NCBI GenBank assembly: GCA_039090855.1
Contig: CM077011.1
Span: 30,161,001-30,225,000, forward strand
Length of the DNA: 64,000 nucleotides
Source: Macrothele yani
Lineage: Eukaryota > Arthropoda > Arachnida > Araneae > Macrothelidae
Direction: 5' to 3'
The position numbers were made by a program, and so were the translations under genes. Of this stretch, positions 55,522 through 64,000 are shown one piece after another (the stretch's first letter is position 1; every line of letters begins with the position of its first letter). Below the pieces are notes generated by a model. It did not search any database and was not told where the DNA came from. It saw only the letters and a list, made by a program, of their open reading frames with translations.

Positions 55522-55786
55522 CCAGGTTCTTGATGACTGCTCTGTTTTTCAGTCGTAAAATGTGAGGCGCAATTCCACTCATCCGGATAGTGTGCTACCT
55601 TTTTTTCTTTTTTGTTTCGCGTTTTTTTTTTTTTTTTTTTTGCGGGAGAGACATTCTGTTAAGGGTAAGTACGCAATAAAGTATTTACTTACTTTAGGAC
55701 TCATCATGGAACACCATGCACACACCAAGTTTGCCACTGAACTGAGCGCCTGATGTAGATAAGAACCGCACGCTTCTTGCGTAGAC

Positions 55787-56532
55787 TTTACATGGGAACT
55801 TTGCCGCCCCACCACGCCCGAACCGTTGCCCCAATCTCAGTTTTCTCTTCGACTGGCGCATCTACATGGTAAGACCTTTATTTTGATACCTGAACAATAT
55901 CTTTACGTTTAGCCGTTCTCTCAAAATAGGTATCATAGTAAAAAACCTTGTAGAATGAATATATAGATGGCGCAACTCAAAATGTACATCCTAAATATTT
56001 TCACAAACAATGGTCAACGGAATGTTTATTTACATCTTTACATAATGGGAAACGTCTTACCTACGTGAATAAACTGGATCGAATGAATACTAAATTGTAT
56101 ATATACAACACACAGTCCAACGACATAACGGAAGCAGGTCTTCGAGAGTGTTCGCTGTTCCGATGAGAAGAACTTTGGTAGGAATGCCTGCTAGCGTTGC
56201 TTTGCTCAACGGTTCGCTCAGAAAAGATAAGACTTTGGACTATCTTAGTCCCTCCATGCTTCCGCCTTCTACAGCGCGTGTTTCGCGAGAGTTGTTTCAA
56301 TCAACCGCATGTGATCGAATGTCAACTGCACGGTTCACCCATAGATTTTACATGGGAACTTTGCCGCCCCACAACGCCCGAACCGTTGCCTTAATCTCAT
56401 TTTTCTCTTCAACTGGCACATCTACATGGTAAGACCTTTACTTTGATACCTCAACCATATTTTTACGCTCAGTTCAGTTGTTCTCTCAAAATAGGTCTTA
56501 CAGTAAAAAACCTTATAGAATTAATATGTAGA
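55787..56532 (+). repeat. direct segmental repeat, two copies 559 bp apart
   Basis: 55787-55968 and 56346-56532 are about 85-90% alike (TTTACATGGGAACTTTGCCG ... GGTAAGACCTTTA ... CTCAAAATAGG ...). Each contains CATCTACATGGTAAGACC, a good splice-donor-like sequence. The intervening 377 bp is not repeated. Source unknown. Confidence 0.8.
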
Positions 56533-56630
56533 TAAAAAGATTTTGGTTGAGGTTCCAACTATGTAATGAGCAGGTTTTCTTATCTGACTTTTAGAAGTGA
56601 AGATATTTCTTGTCGGTCTCTTAGAAGTCT

Positions 56631-56672
56631 AAATAAAATAAAATAAAATAAAATAAAATAAAATAAAATAAA
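56631..56672 (+). repeat. (AAATA)n microsatellite
   Basis: About eight perfect AAATA units. Confidence 0.95.
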
Positions 56673-56870
56673 CACATTCAAAAATACATACTCCCTTTTG
56701 GTTGGAAAACTGCGCGTTGTGAGAGGGGGAAATGACAAAATCAGCATTTTTGTGTTTGCGCCAAAAACGCAGGTAAAAAAAGGTCGTATCCGACTTCAAG
56801 GCGCAGATATCAATTTTTTTCTTTTTTTGATTGGAGGTTTTTTTTTTTAATTATTTATTGGACTTACTTG

Positions 56871-57107
56871 TTTTTTTTTTTTTTTTTTTTTTTTTTTTTG
56901 ATTGAAGGTTTAACGACCACCGTGAGCAACTCAATGGGCTATAAGCAGTCGCCCGTCCCTAATTTAGGGTCACTGGTTCCAGGGAAGGGAGAGAGCCAGT
57001 GCCGTAAGACAAACACAACATCCATGCCTCACCGGGATTCGAACCCGGACCCCGTTCGGACGAATGATCAGAGACCATCGCTTAGACCACTGCGCCACCG
57101 GGGCGGC
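56871..57107 (-). mobile_element. tRNA-derived SINE, family 1, perfect TSD
   Basis: Minus-strand copy with a 28-base T run (A tail), intact body and head. TGGACTTACTTG is at 56859-56870 and 57108-57119, a perfect 12-bp duplication. A 14-bp stub of another SINE tail (TTTGATTGGAGGTTT) lies just upstream at 56827-56841. Confidence 0.93.
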
Positions 57108-57138
57108 TGGACTTACTTGACAGATACATTGACATATA

Positions 57139-58583
57139 CAGGGTGATTCAGCTAAGCGTGCACAAACTTCTGGAAGGGGTAGGTTGCGCAAAGACAAATC
57201 GGAATCACATAGCAAAACAGGGTCGAAAACGCCATCTTCATGTGTAGGGAGGACCAGAAATAAAAGAGCAGCACGTAAAAGAAACAACATGCTTTTTATT
57301 ACTCACAAGACATTTACGAAATGCATTGAGGTTACAGAAGGTGTTCAAAGTTGTGACCATGAGCTGTAACACGCGCTTCACATCGTCGGCACATGGAATC
57401 AGGTACATTTTGGAAAATTCCTGGCGTGTCTTGGACTTCCGAAGCAGCTACAGAGATGTGTGCTACAAGGTCCTCATCGCTTTCAAAGGGAGTATCGTAC
57501 ACCAGTCCTTTGATGCAACCCCAGAAGCAGTAATCAAGACATGTTAAGTCCGGCGATCTTGCAGGCTAATGAATGGGACCACCACGTCCGATCCACTGAT
57601 GTCCAAATGTCATGTTTAAGTGATGACGAATGTCATTGCTGAAATGGACGGGGGCACCATCTTGCAGGAACCACATTGCACGGCGCAGCGACTCAGGGAC
57701 TTTTTTTGTTCAATAGCTCTGGCAAGACGTCCTCCAGAAATATCCAGTAACTCCTTCCGTTCAGATGAAGAGGCATGAGGTATGGCCAATTAAGTGGTTC
57801 TCGACAAAGCCGGCCGAAACATTAACAGCAAAACGGTTTTGTGCTGCACGTGGTCGTACAGCATGGGGGTTCTCCAGTGCCCATACATGCGCGTTATGTG
57901 CATTGAAACAACCTTCCCGTGTAAAGCACGCTTCGTCTGTGACAGAAGCAAGAAATTGGGGTTCTGCCGCACTCTTCTGCAGGTACCATTGCGCAAATGC
58001 AATGCGTTAAGGGTAATCCTCAGAGCTTAGTGTCTTAGCGCGCTGCATATGCATTGGATGCAATTGGTCTTCGTGCAGAACCCTATATACGGTGGATTGG
58101 GACAGACCAAGCCGATGGGCAATCGCTCGTGTGCTGGCACATGGAGTGTCTGCTGCATGGCTGAACACATTCTCTTCGATGGCAGGTGTGCGTATTCAAC
58201 GTTCCCGACACCTGGCAGGCCCCTGGAAAGAACCAGTGTCTCATAACCTCTGATGCAGCCAACACTTGGTGGTTTGGCAGTCGCCTCATCGGGTACTGTT
58301 CCTGGTACAGTCGCACGGCGGCTCGTCTGTTGTAGTCCGCTGCTCCGTATGCTAGGTGCATATCAGCCATTTCCGCGTTCGTGAACTCAGCCATCCTACT
58401 ACCTCTGCGGGCGGTTTACAAATGACGGTATCCTGACAGAACGTATGAGCAGTCTCGCGGCCGAACAGCGCCATCTACCGCATGAAGATTGCGTTTCCGA
58501 CACTGCATTGTTTGTGATTCCGATTTGTCGTTAAGCAACCCACCCCTCCCAGAAGTTTGTACACGCTTAGCTGAATCACCCTG
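57139..58583 (-). mobile_element. Tc1/mariner element, DUF4817 clade, intact ends
   Basis: The ends CAGGGTGATTCAGCTAAGCG and its complement form inverted repeats of about 34 bp, with TA outside (57137-57138, 58584-58585). It is 1445 bp long. It is the complete relative of the rearranged element at 30225. Confidence 0.92.
57345..58394 (-). pseudogene. DUF4817-type transposase, frame-broken
   Basis: The ATG at 58392-58394 starts MAEFTNAEMADMHLAYGAAD, then YNRRAAVRLYQEQYPMRRLP, the DUF4817 helix-turn-helix that heads this Tc1/mariner clade. The frame breaks near 58180. Later pieces in other frames correspond to the inter-domain region (complement of 57870-57990), VPLAVR/WFLQDGAPVHFS (about 57625-57680), RWIGRGGP (57575-57605) and the C-terminal CEARVTAHGHNFEHLL (57345-57390). 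A deletion or frame loss affects the region around 57700. Confidence 0.8.
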
Positions 58584-58650
58584 TATATTGAACATGTAGT
58601 GGACTTGGTTGACAGCTATATACAGTAGGTTTACAGTATGTTAAATGACC

Positions 58651-58884
58651 AATGTACACAGAGAGCCAGTGTTGGACAAGTATCACATAGAGAGCCAGTG
58701 CCGAAAGACAAACACAAAAATCCATACCTCGTCATAAGCCAGCGCCTAAGACCACTGCGCCACCGGGGCGGCGATATCAAAATAACAGACGGACGGATGG
58801 ACAAAGAAACACGATATGAACGTGATACTTGCAACACATCCGTATGTCAGAAAATATTGACGACGTCACTAAAGGGTGGCATGC
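58651..58884 (-). mobile_element. family 1 SINE fragment with flank duplicated at 59.5 kb
   Basis: 58686-58772 is a worn SINE head (GCCCCGGTGGCGCAGTGGTC on the minus strand) without the B box. The next 113 bp (58772-58884, GATATCAAAATAACAGACGG...) recur at 59538-59653 after another SINE fragment, so SINE and flank were copied together. Confidence 0.75.
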
Positions 58885-59429
58885 CCCCCCCCCCAAAAAA
58901 AGAAAATTTCCCAGCGCTACACCAAAAATCCGAACTGTTTCTTTTTTATTGAATTATAAAAATTTATGGAGCCATTTTGTCCTATTCCTATCCAGTTGTG
59001 AGGTTGTTGTAGATTGTACTCCCCCCTCCCCGCACTTTTCTTCTACGCCACCCTCCTGTAATTCCTGACATTTGAGTCTTGCTACGCCACTGGAAGAGTT
59101 AATAAAGTGAAGAACAAGTAGATCAAATCAGGATTCTTTAGATATTTTTTTAAATTCTATAAATATTTTTTTATATTTCTGCTAAAAAGGACGACTACCA
59201 ATGCTGACTCATATTGCCAAACGCTATGTAATTAGCGAAAGGCAATTAAAGACAGACGCCGGGGTAAGTTTAGAGAAAGTGTCATTCTGCTGCACGACAA
59301 TGCCAATCTCCAAACAACACAGAAAACAAAGGAATTGCTGCAGTCATTCAAGTGGGAGGCGTGACAACTTCCCCCGTAAAGCCCCGACTTATGCCCGTGT
59401 GATTTCGGTAAATATATATACATATGTAT

Positions 59430-59780
59430 TTATTGGAGGTTTAACGACTACCGTGAGCAACTTAGTGGGCTATAAGCAGTAGCCCGTCCCTAATTCAGGG
59501 CCATTGATTTCGCTTAGACCACTGCGCCACCTGGGGCAGCGATATCAAAATTACATACGGACGGATGGACAAAGGAACATGATATGAACGTCATATTTGG
59601 AACACATCCGCATGTCAGAAAATATCGACGACGTCACTAAAGGATTGCATGCTCCCTTTGCTGTCGTTGTCAAGCTGTAAGACAAACACAACACCCATGC
59701 CTCATCGGTATTCGAACATTGACCCAGCCCGGACGAATGATCAGAAGCCATCGCTTAGACCACTACGCCACCGGGGCGGG
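59430..59780 (-). mobile_element. two family 1 SINE fragments flanking a duplicated segment
   Basis: 59430-59537 contains the SINE 3' part joined directly to its 5' head, with the centre (B box) deleted. 59538-59653 is the duplicated flank shared with 58772-58884. 59674-59780 is a further SINE 5' part with tRNA-like head and altered B box (GTATTCGAACATTGAC region). Confidence 0.75.
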
Positions 59781-60014
59781 GCGGCTTCGATAAAATGAAA
59801 CAGGACCTTAGTGGACAACGATTTTGTACTATCATCTCCTAAAAGGACTCTTGATTAAAAGTCATCATCCAACAGATTCCAAACCGGTGAAGATGTAAAA
59901 ACAGCTGTCCTTAACTGGTTGACCAAACTGGAGGAGACTTTTTCTGAACAGGTATGGAAAAGTTAATCTCACGTTCCGATAATTTTTTACAGTTCTTATA
60001 GGCAACTACGGGGG

Positions 60015-60690
60015 TCATAACAAAAATTCTGCACACTTTCTGTTTTTGAGAAAAGTGTGAGGTAACGGAGAAAAGTTACCGTATTGCGGCTCAAAGTACT
60101 CCCCTCCGGCTGTTAATGACAGCTTGCCAGCGGTGAGGTAGGTCTTGGATGCCCCGTACCGTAGTATGCCATCTTTTTTCAGCTGTCGTACTACTCGGGT
60201 AACGTCCCAAAATAGTTTACCTAGCGATTTGTAGCGGATGCCACGGAGCCGATTTTTTAACTTTGGGAAAAGATTAAAGTCAGGTGGACTGAGATCAGGG
60301 CTGTATGGTAGGTGGGATAAAGTTTTCCAGCCACATTTCGACAAAAGCCTCCGTACCAACGCTGCACCATGACACGATGCATTGTCATGCAGCAAGATCG
60401 CTCCCGCTTCCAACAAGTTGGAGCGATTTTGAGGAATTTTCAGTCTCAACTTTGTCCTCAGAAAAAAATTGTGCTTCGATCCAGAGTTTCTTCCCCACAA
60501 ACATCTTGCAAATGCAGTGTGGCTCTGTGTCGGAGCCCCCCCCCACACCCGAGTTTCTATTTTCACGTACGAGCGCTCGTCAAACGCTGTGACGCGACGT
60601 GAGGAGCTGCACGCTTCCATTTCCAAACCCTCCCACGTCCACACAGCAAATGATAGCGTGTCGTCCTGACACCACTGCGTTGCTGAGAGT
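60015..60690 (-). pseudogene. mariner-like transposase remnant
   Basis: Minus-strand codons read ILLHDNASCHGAALVRRLLS (second Asp, HDNA) at about 60340-60400 and HLPYSPDLSPPDFNLFPKLK (third Asp) at about 60255-60310. They are followed by RLRGIRYKSL and a C-terminal GGEYFEPQYG near 60095. The first Asp region and N-terminus are not recognisable upstream of 60440. Ends not found. Confidence 0.78.
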
Positions 60691-61582
60691 CTGACCTTGA
60701 CATGACATAATTAATGTCCCGATTGCATCATCCGCTTCCTTTTTAGTGTTACAGAGATTTTATACGGGGTTTTAGGATTTCATATAAAATCTCAAACTGC
60801 AACCTTTTCCCATCTCGCGCTTCCATTCCTTTGTTTCCACAAAGCGTGAGAGAAATTTCTCAGAGTCAGTTCCCCATAGACACCGGATGCACGGTTACTT
60901 ACTAAGACGACATTCTGTCTAAGATTAGCATATGCACATTTTTTGCTGAATGGAGATTAACCCTATCGCGCCTCTTTTGATGCTTTTCAGGTTTCAATTT
61001 CAATGAGGCTGATAAATGACTAGCTCCTCACATTTGACTTTGAGGCTTAAGATTTACCGAAAGCGGTGTGGGTCTTTTTCTCTGGGAACATTAGGACATG
61101 CTTAAGGTCATTTTTTCGGAGACAAGAGAGGGAGGCGAGAGGACAGTTGTCTCTAGGTTTAGGTAGCTAGCGGTCACGAAAAGACGACGAGGTAATTGCC
61201 CCAGGCGAGGCCAGGAAGGTCTTAGGTGGACCGGGAGGTTAAGGGATTTCACGACAGCGCGAGAGATGATCGAAAGCGGGAGAGACTTGGGATATAGCAC
61301 AGCTAACGGACAATCTTTGCAGGCAATTAAATGAAGAAAAGAATACAAGTTTTTAGACATATTTACGAATCGCAAGAATTATTGGCATACAATTTTACTA
61401 TGATCTTCAACTATATAAGACTTAGCAACTCAACCACGCAATGTTTATGAAGTTAACAACAAGAACAAAGATAAGAATGAACATATTAACATTAGATTAA
61501 CAAGTGCAGAACCTTTTTCATGACATTTTGTTTAAAAAAATGAAAAAAATTGTACCTTTAAACCAACATACATCTCCTAAGT
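60691..61582. other. no gene seen; unique DNA
   Basis: Unique, non-repetitive sequence. A minus-strand frame (61091-61375) has no recognised domain. It ends with the 11-bp target ATCTCCTAAGT (61572-61582) of the adjacent LINE. Confidence 0.45.
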
Positions 61583-63221
61583 TACCTTCAAGCGATGTGA
61601 AAGAACCTTAGTGAATATATCTTATAAACCACTGATAGGAGGCTGATGTGCCTGTAGTTCCTGAGATCTTCAAAGTCATGTTTTTTATAGAGCAGGATAA
61701 CTGTAACATTGTTCCAATCCTCGGGAATCTTCCCTTTATTAAGACATCTGGTGAAAACTTGGGCGAGTGGAGTTTCAATTTCTCCACTTGCTTCATGTAT
61801 AATGTCCACGATAATTCCATCTTCTCCTGGAGCTCTTCCCAGTTGCATGTTCTTAATTACATATGTAACTTCTGCAGGGAGGATTGGAGGGACTTTGGCA
61901 CTGGTACCTGTCGTAATGTCTGGAATAGATGAATCATTCCTTTCATACAATTTTGAATAGAAATCTTTAACCCTTGTCAAAATTTTGCTTCTATTTCTTG
62001 TTACAGTACCATCTTCTTTTCACATTGCCCAACCAAGAGAACAAGCTGGATTTAGGAGTGGTTACAGCACTATAGATTATATCCATGTACTGAGACAACA
62101 AATTGAAAAAACAGGAGAATATGAACTCCCATTATGCATGGCTTTTATTGATTATGTAAAGGCCTTCGATTCCGTGAAACCATCAGCAGTAACAATGGCT
62201 TTGAAATCCTGCGGTATTGAAGATGCATACATTAGCATTATTAATAACATCTATGAAAATGTAAGTGCAAAGGTTCAGATATTTAAGGATACAGCACTAA
62301 TGACAATTGGAAAGGGAGTGAGACAAGGTGACACTATATCTCCCAAGCTCTTTAACGCCACATTGCAAAATGTCTTTCAATCATTGAACTGGGAAAACAA
62401 AGGGATAAAGATTAATGGAGATTACTTAACTCACCTTCATTTTGCTGATGACGTAGTCATTTTTGCCACTACCCCTTCAAAGCTGCAGAGTATGATCCAA
62501 GAACTTGCTGACAAGAGTAAAGAAGTAGGATTAAAAATGAACTTTCAAAAGACAAAAGTGATGTATAATGCTTTTACAAGAAACGAAGATTTATCGATTG
62601 ATCGAGAAAAGCTTGAGACAACCGATTCCCACATTTATCTTGGGCAGCAGATATCAAGTGAGGGACACATTGTTGAAGAAATTAATCGGCGTATAAAACT
62701 TGGATGGAGAGCTTTGTGAAGAAACAGTACAATTTTTAAGAGCAGTATGCCATTATGTCTCAAAAGAAAAGTGTTTAATTAATGCATCCCGCCAATGTTT
62801 ACGTATGAAGCAGATACATGGACCTTAACTAAAAAAGACATACAAAGACTCCAGACAACTCAAGGCAGCATAGAGAGATGCATGCTTGGTGTAACTAGGA
62901 AAGATAAGAAGAGGAACTTGTGTATAAGGAAAATGACAGGAGTGGACGACATCATGACCAGAGTGAAACCACTGAAATGGCAATGGGCTGGACATGTTGC
63001 CAAAAGAACGGATCACCGATGGACAACCGAAATCTTAGACAGGATTCCGTGGGACAGGAAAAGACCCAGAAGAAGACCCCATGGGAGATGGATGGATGAA
63101 ATTTTAAAGTATGCTGGAGTGGCATGAAGGAGACAGGCCCAAGTCAGACAATTGTGGAAAAAAGTTGGGGAGACCTGCATCCCGCAGTGAATTGATAATA
63201 GTTGATGATGATGATGATGAT
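61583..63221 (+). mobile_element. RTE LINE with 5' inversion (twin priming) and 11-bp TSD
   Basis: 61583-62016 is minus-strand RT text (SKILTRVKDFYSKLYERN, QLGRAPGEDGIIVDIIHEA, RCLNKGKIPEDWNNVTVILL, DLRNYRHISLLSVVYKI). From about 62019 the plus strand continues with the next residues (AQPREQAGFRSGYSTIDYIH) to the end of the element and a GATGATGAT tail. ATCTCCTAAGT (61572-61582) and ATCTCCTGAGT (63222-63232) flank the whole, differing at one base. This is the structure left by twin-primed reverse transcription. Confidence 0.92.
62019..63127 (+). pseudogene. RTE reverse transcriptase, plus-strand part
   Basis: The open frame to 62719 has AFIDYVKAFDSVKPSAVTMA (RT domain with FID motif), GVRQGDTISPKLFNATLQ, HLHFADDVVIFATTPSKL (catalytic FADD intact), MNFQKTKVMYNAFTRNEDL and YLGQQISSEGHIVEEINRR. 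A TGA at 62717 stops it. The remaining C-terminus (TKKDIQRLQTTQGSIERCML, LKWQWAGHVAKRTDHRWTTE) is open at 62795-63127. The missing N-terminal portion lies inverted upstream. Confidence 0.88.
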
Positions 63222-63780
63222 ATCTCCTGAGTATATCTTTTTATGTGTTATTTTTTTATTCGCCAATGTGACAAGTTTTTAAAACGCCGTTTTTTATTTA
63301 AAATATTTCTTTTTCTTCTACGATACAGTTTCTATGAGATGTAGCTTAGCAGTATTACAAATGAAATGCTCAAAGTGTAGAGACATTTCCTTCACGTTTG
63401 GAAATTCTAATGGATTTTTCACCTGCGTGTATCGTTCGAAGAACTCCGTTAACACATTTCTCGCCGCGCCTTCATTTTAGTAAGGTGCGGAGAATCCTAG
63501 AGTCCAGCGAAACATCAGCGCTTATAGACGATCCGCTTACCTACATCCAGGGGAGGGTGGTGAATTAAAAGTTTCAGTAGGAGGGGGAGAGGGGATATCT
63601 AACTTTCAAATATAATAAATATCGTGAGCGGGTGAAAGTGGGACCAAGCGAAAGTCGGCCCGATAAGATTCATGTAAAATATGGTGAGCTCGACAATGGC
63701 ATAAATCACAGCTTTTATTGGCCACAAAATCAATGACAAGAGCATTCATCACCCCCTCACGCAGGAAGCTCGCCGATAGG
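63222..63780. other. unique region upstream of a probable gene
   Basis: Contains the LINE target duplicate at its start, then non-repetitive sequence. 63620-63780 is evenly composed and holds AT-rich sites such as CTTTTATTGGCCACAAAATC, which could be regulatory. No coding frame was recognised. Confidence 0.4.
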
Positions 63781-63789
63781 TCCCTGCCA

Positions 63790-63796
63790 TATAAAT
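63790..63796 (+). promoter_or_regulatory. TATA-like box upstream of signal-peptide ORF
   Basis: CCATATAAATGAAGG carries TATAAAT 113 bp before the ATG at 63903. If used, transcription would start near 63820. ATGs at 63839, 63851, 63879 and 63883 lie in the resulting leader, which weakens the simple promoter reading and favours a spliced leader. Confidence 0.35.
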
Positions 63797-63902
63797 GAAG
63801 GCCATAAACCATTTTCTGCATTGTGCAGATTCTTTAAAATGAGTCCGCCGATGGGATTTTATTCAAAAATTTTCGACGATGTATGGGATCTGGCGTTTCT
63901 AG

Positions 63903-64000
63903 ATGAAAGTGTCTGTGTCATCTGCCTTTCTCTTCGTTGCATTCGCCACTGCGCATGCTCAAAACCCAGTGCGTGTCCTAACCGATGACTATGATTGCGG
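63903..64000 (+). CDS. 5' part of a probable secreted protein (signal peptide), runs off the window
   Basis: ATG at 63903 opens a frame of 32 full codons that is still open at the window end. It reads MKVSVSSAFLFVAFATAHA then QNPVRVLTDDYDCG. Lys2, a hydrophobic core at residues 3-17 and Ala-His-Ala before Gln20 fit the signal-peptidase rule, so a mature chain would begin at Gln20. A TAG lies directly before the ATG. That TAG also makes TTTCTAG/ATG look like a splice acceptor, so the coding exon may start here after a leader intron. Family unknown: the visible mature part (acidic, one Cys) is too short. No transposon text overlaps it. Confidence 0.6.
   Translation, partial: MKVSVSSAFLFVAFATAHAQNPVRVLTDDYDC

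Overview
The window is arthropod-like, gene-poor nuclear DNA made mostly of dead transposable elements. Introns, tRNA-derived SINEs, Tc1/mariner, hAT and pogo DNA transposons, RTE-type LINEs, LTR remnants, minisatellites and long AT-rich unique stretches rule out a prokaryote. The set (DUF4817-type Tc1/mariner elements, many Tc1 families, an RTE with a (TGA)n tail) fits an insect or other arthropod. I cannot name the species, and a chelicerate is possible. No rRNA, genuine tRNA, CRISPR array or complete host gene is visible.

Layout. 0.2-2.4 kb: mariner and a Tc1. 2.9-4.2 kb: a Foldback-like element with a 9-bp target duplication. 4.2-8.6 kb: SINE, Tc1 fragment, LTR-like piece, full-length mariner, and a Tc1 whose transposase has only one nonsense codon. 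9-11.5 kb: unique DNA with dispersed short repeats. 11.57-16.0 kb: a nested Tc1 interrupted by a SINE and by a hAT that itself carries a solo LTR, with a 97-bp tandem array and a 36-bp perfect hairpin. 16.9-20.4 kb: RTE LINE, then a pogo/Tigger element split by a Tc1. 21.9-31.4 kb: RTE, an inverted SINE dimer, two minisatellites, a second SINE family, and a Tc1 with an inverted-duplicated mariner next to it. 32.5-39.2 kb: two old periodic repeat families (about 146 and 155 bp), a Tc1 inserted in one of them, a SINE and two copies of a fully palindromic MITE. 39.3-40.3 kb: a 32-bp minisatellite. 40.9-46.3 kb: Tc1 copies and a TTA-flanked MITE. 46.6-51.3 kb: degenerate repeats, mariner, LTR-like sequence. 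51.8-54.2 kb: two RTE copies tail to tail, one carrying a Tc1. 54.6-60.7 kb: SINEs, a DUF4817-type element, mariner. 61.6-63.2 kb: a twin-primed RTE with target duplication.

The only plausible host coding sequence is the last 98 bases (63903-64000): an open frame starting with a textbook secretory signal peptide and running off the window. A TATA-like box lies about 110 bp upstream.

The transposon genes do not form a pathway. Together they record successive insertions, inverted duplications and tandem expansions. I found no convincing new multi-gene system. The most notable items are the signal-peptide exon, the Foldback-like element, the palindromic MITE family, the four-layer nest and the repeated occurrence of short perfect hairpins at or near transposon sequences.
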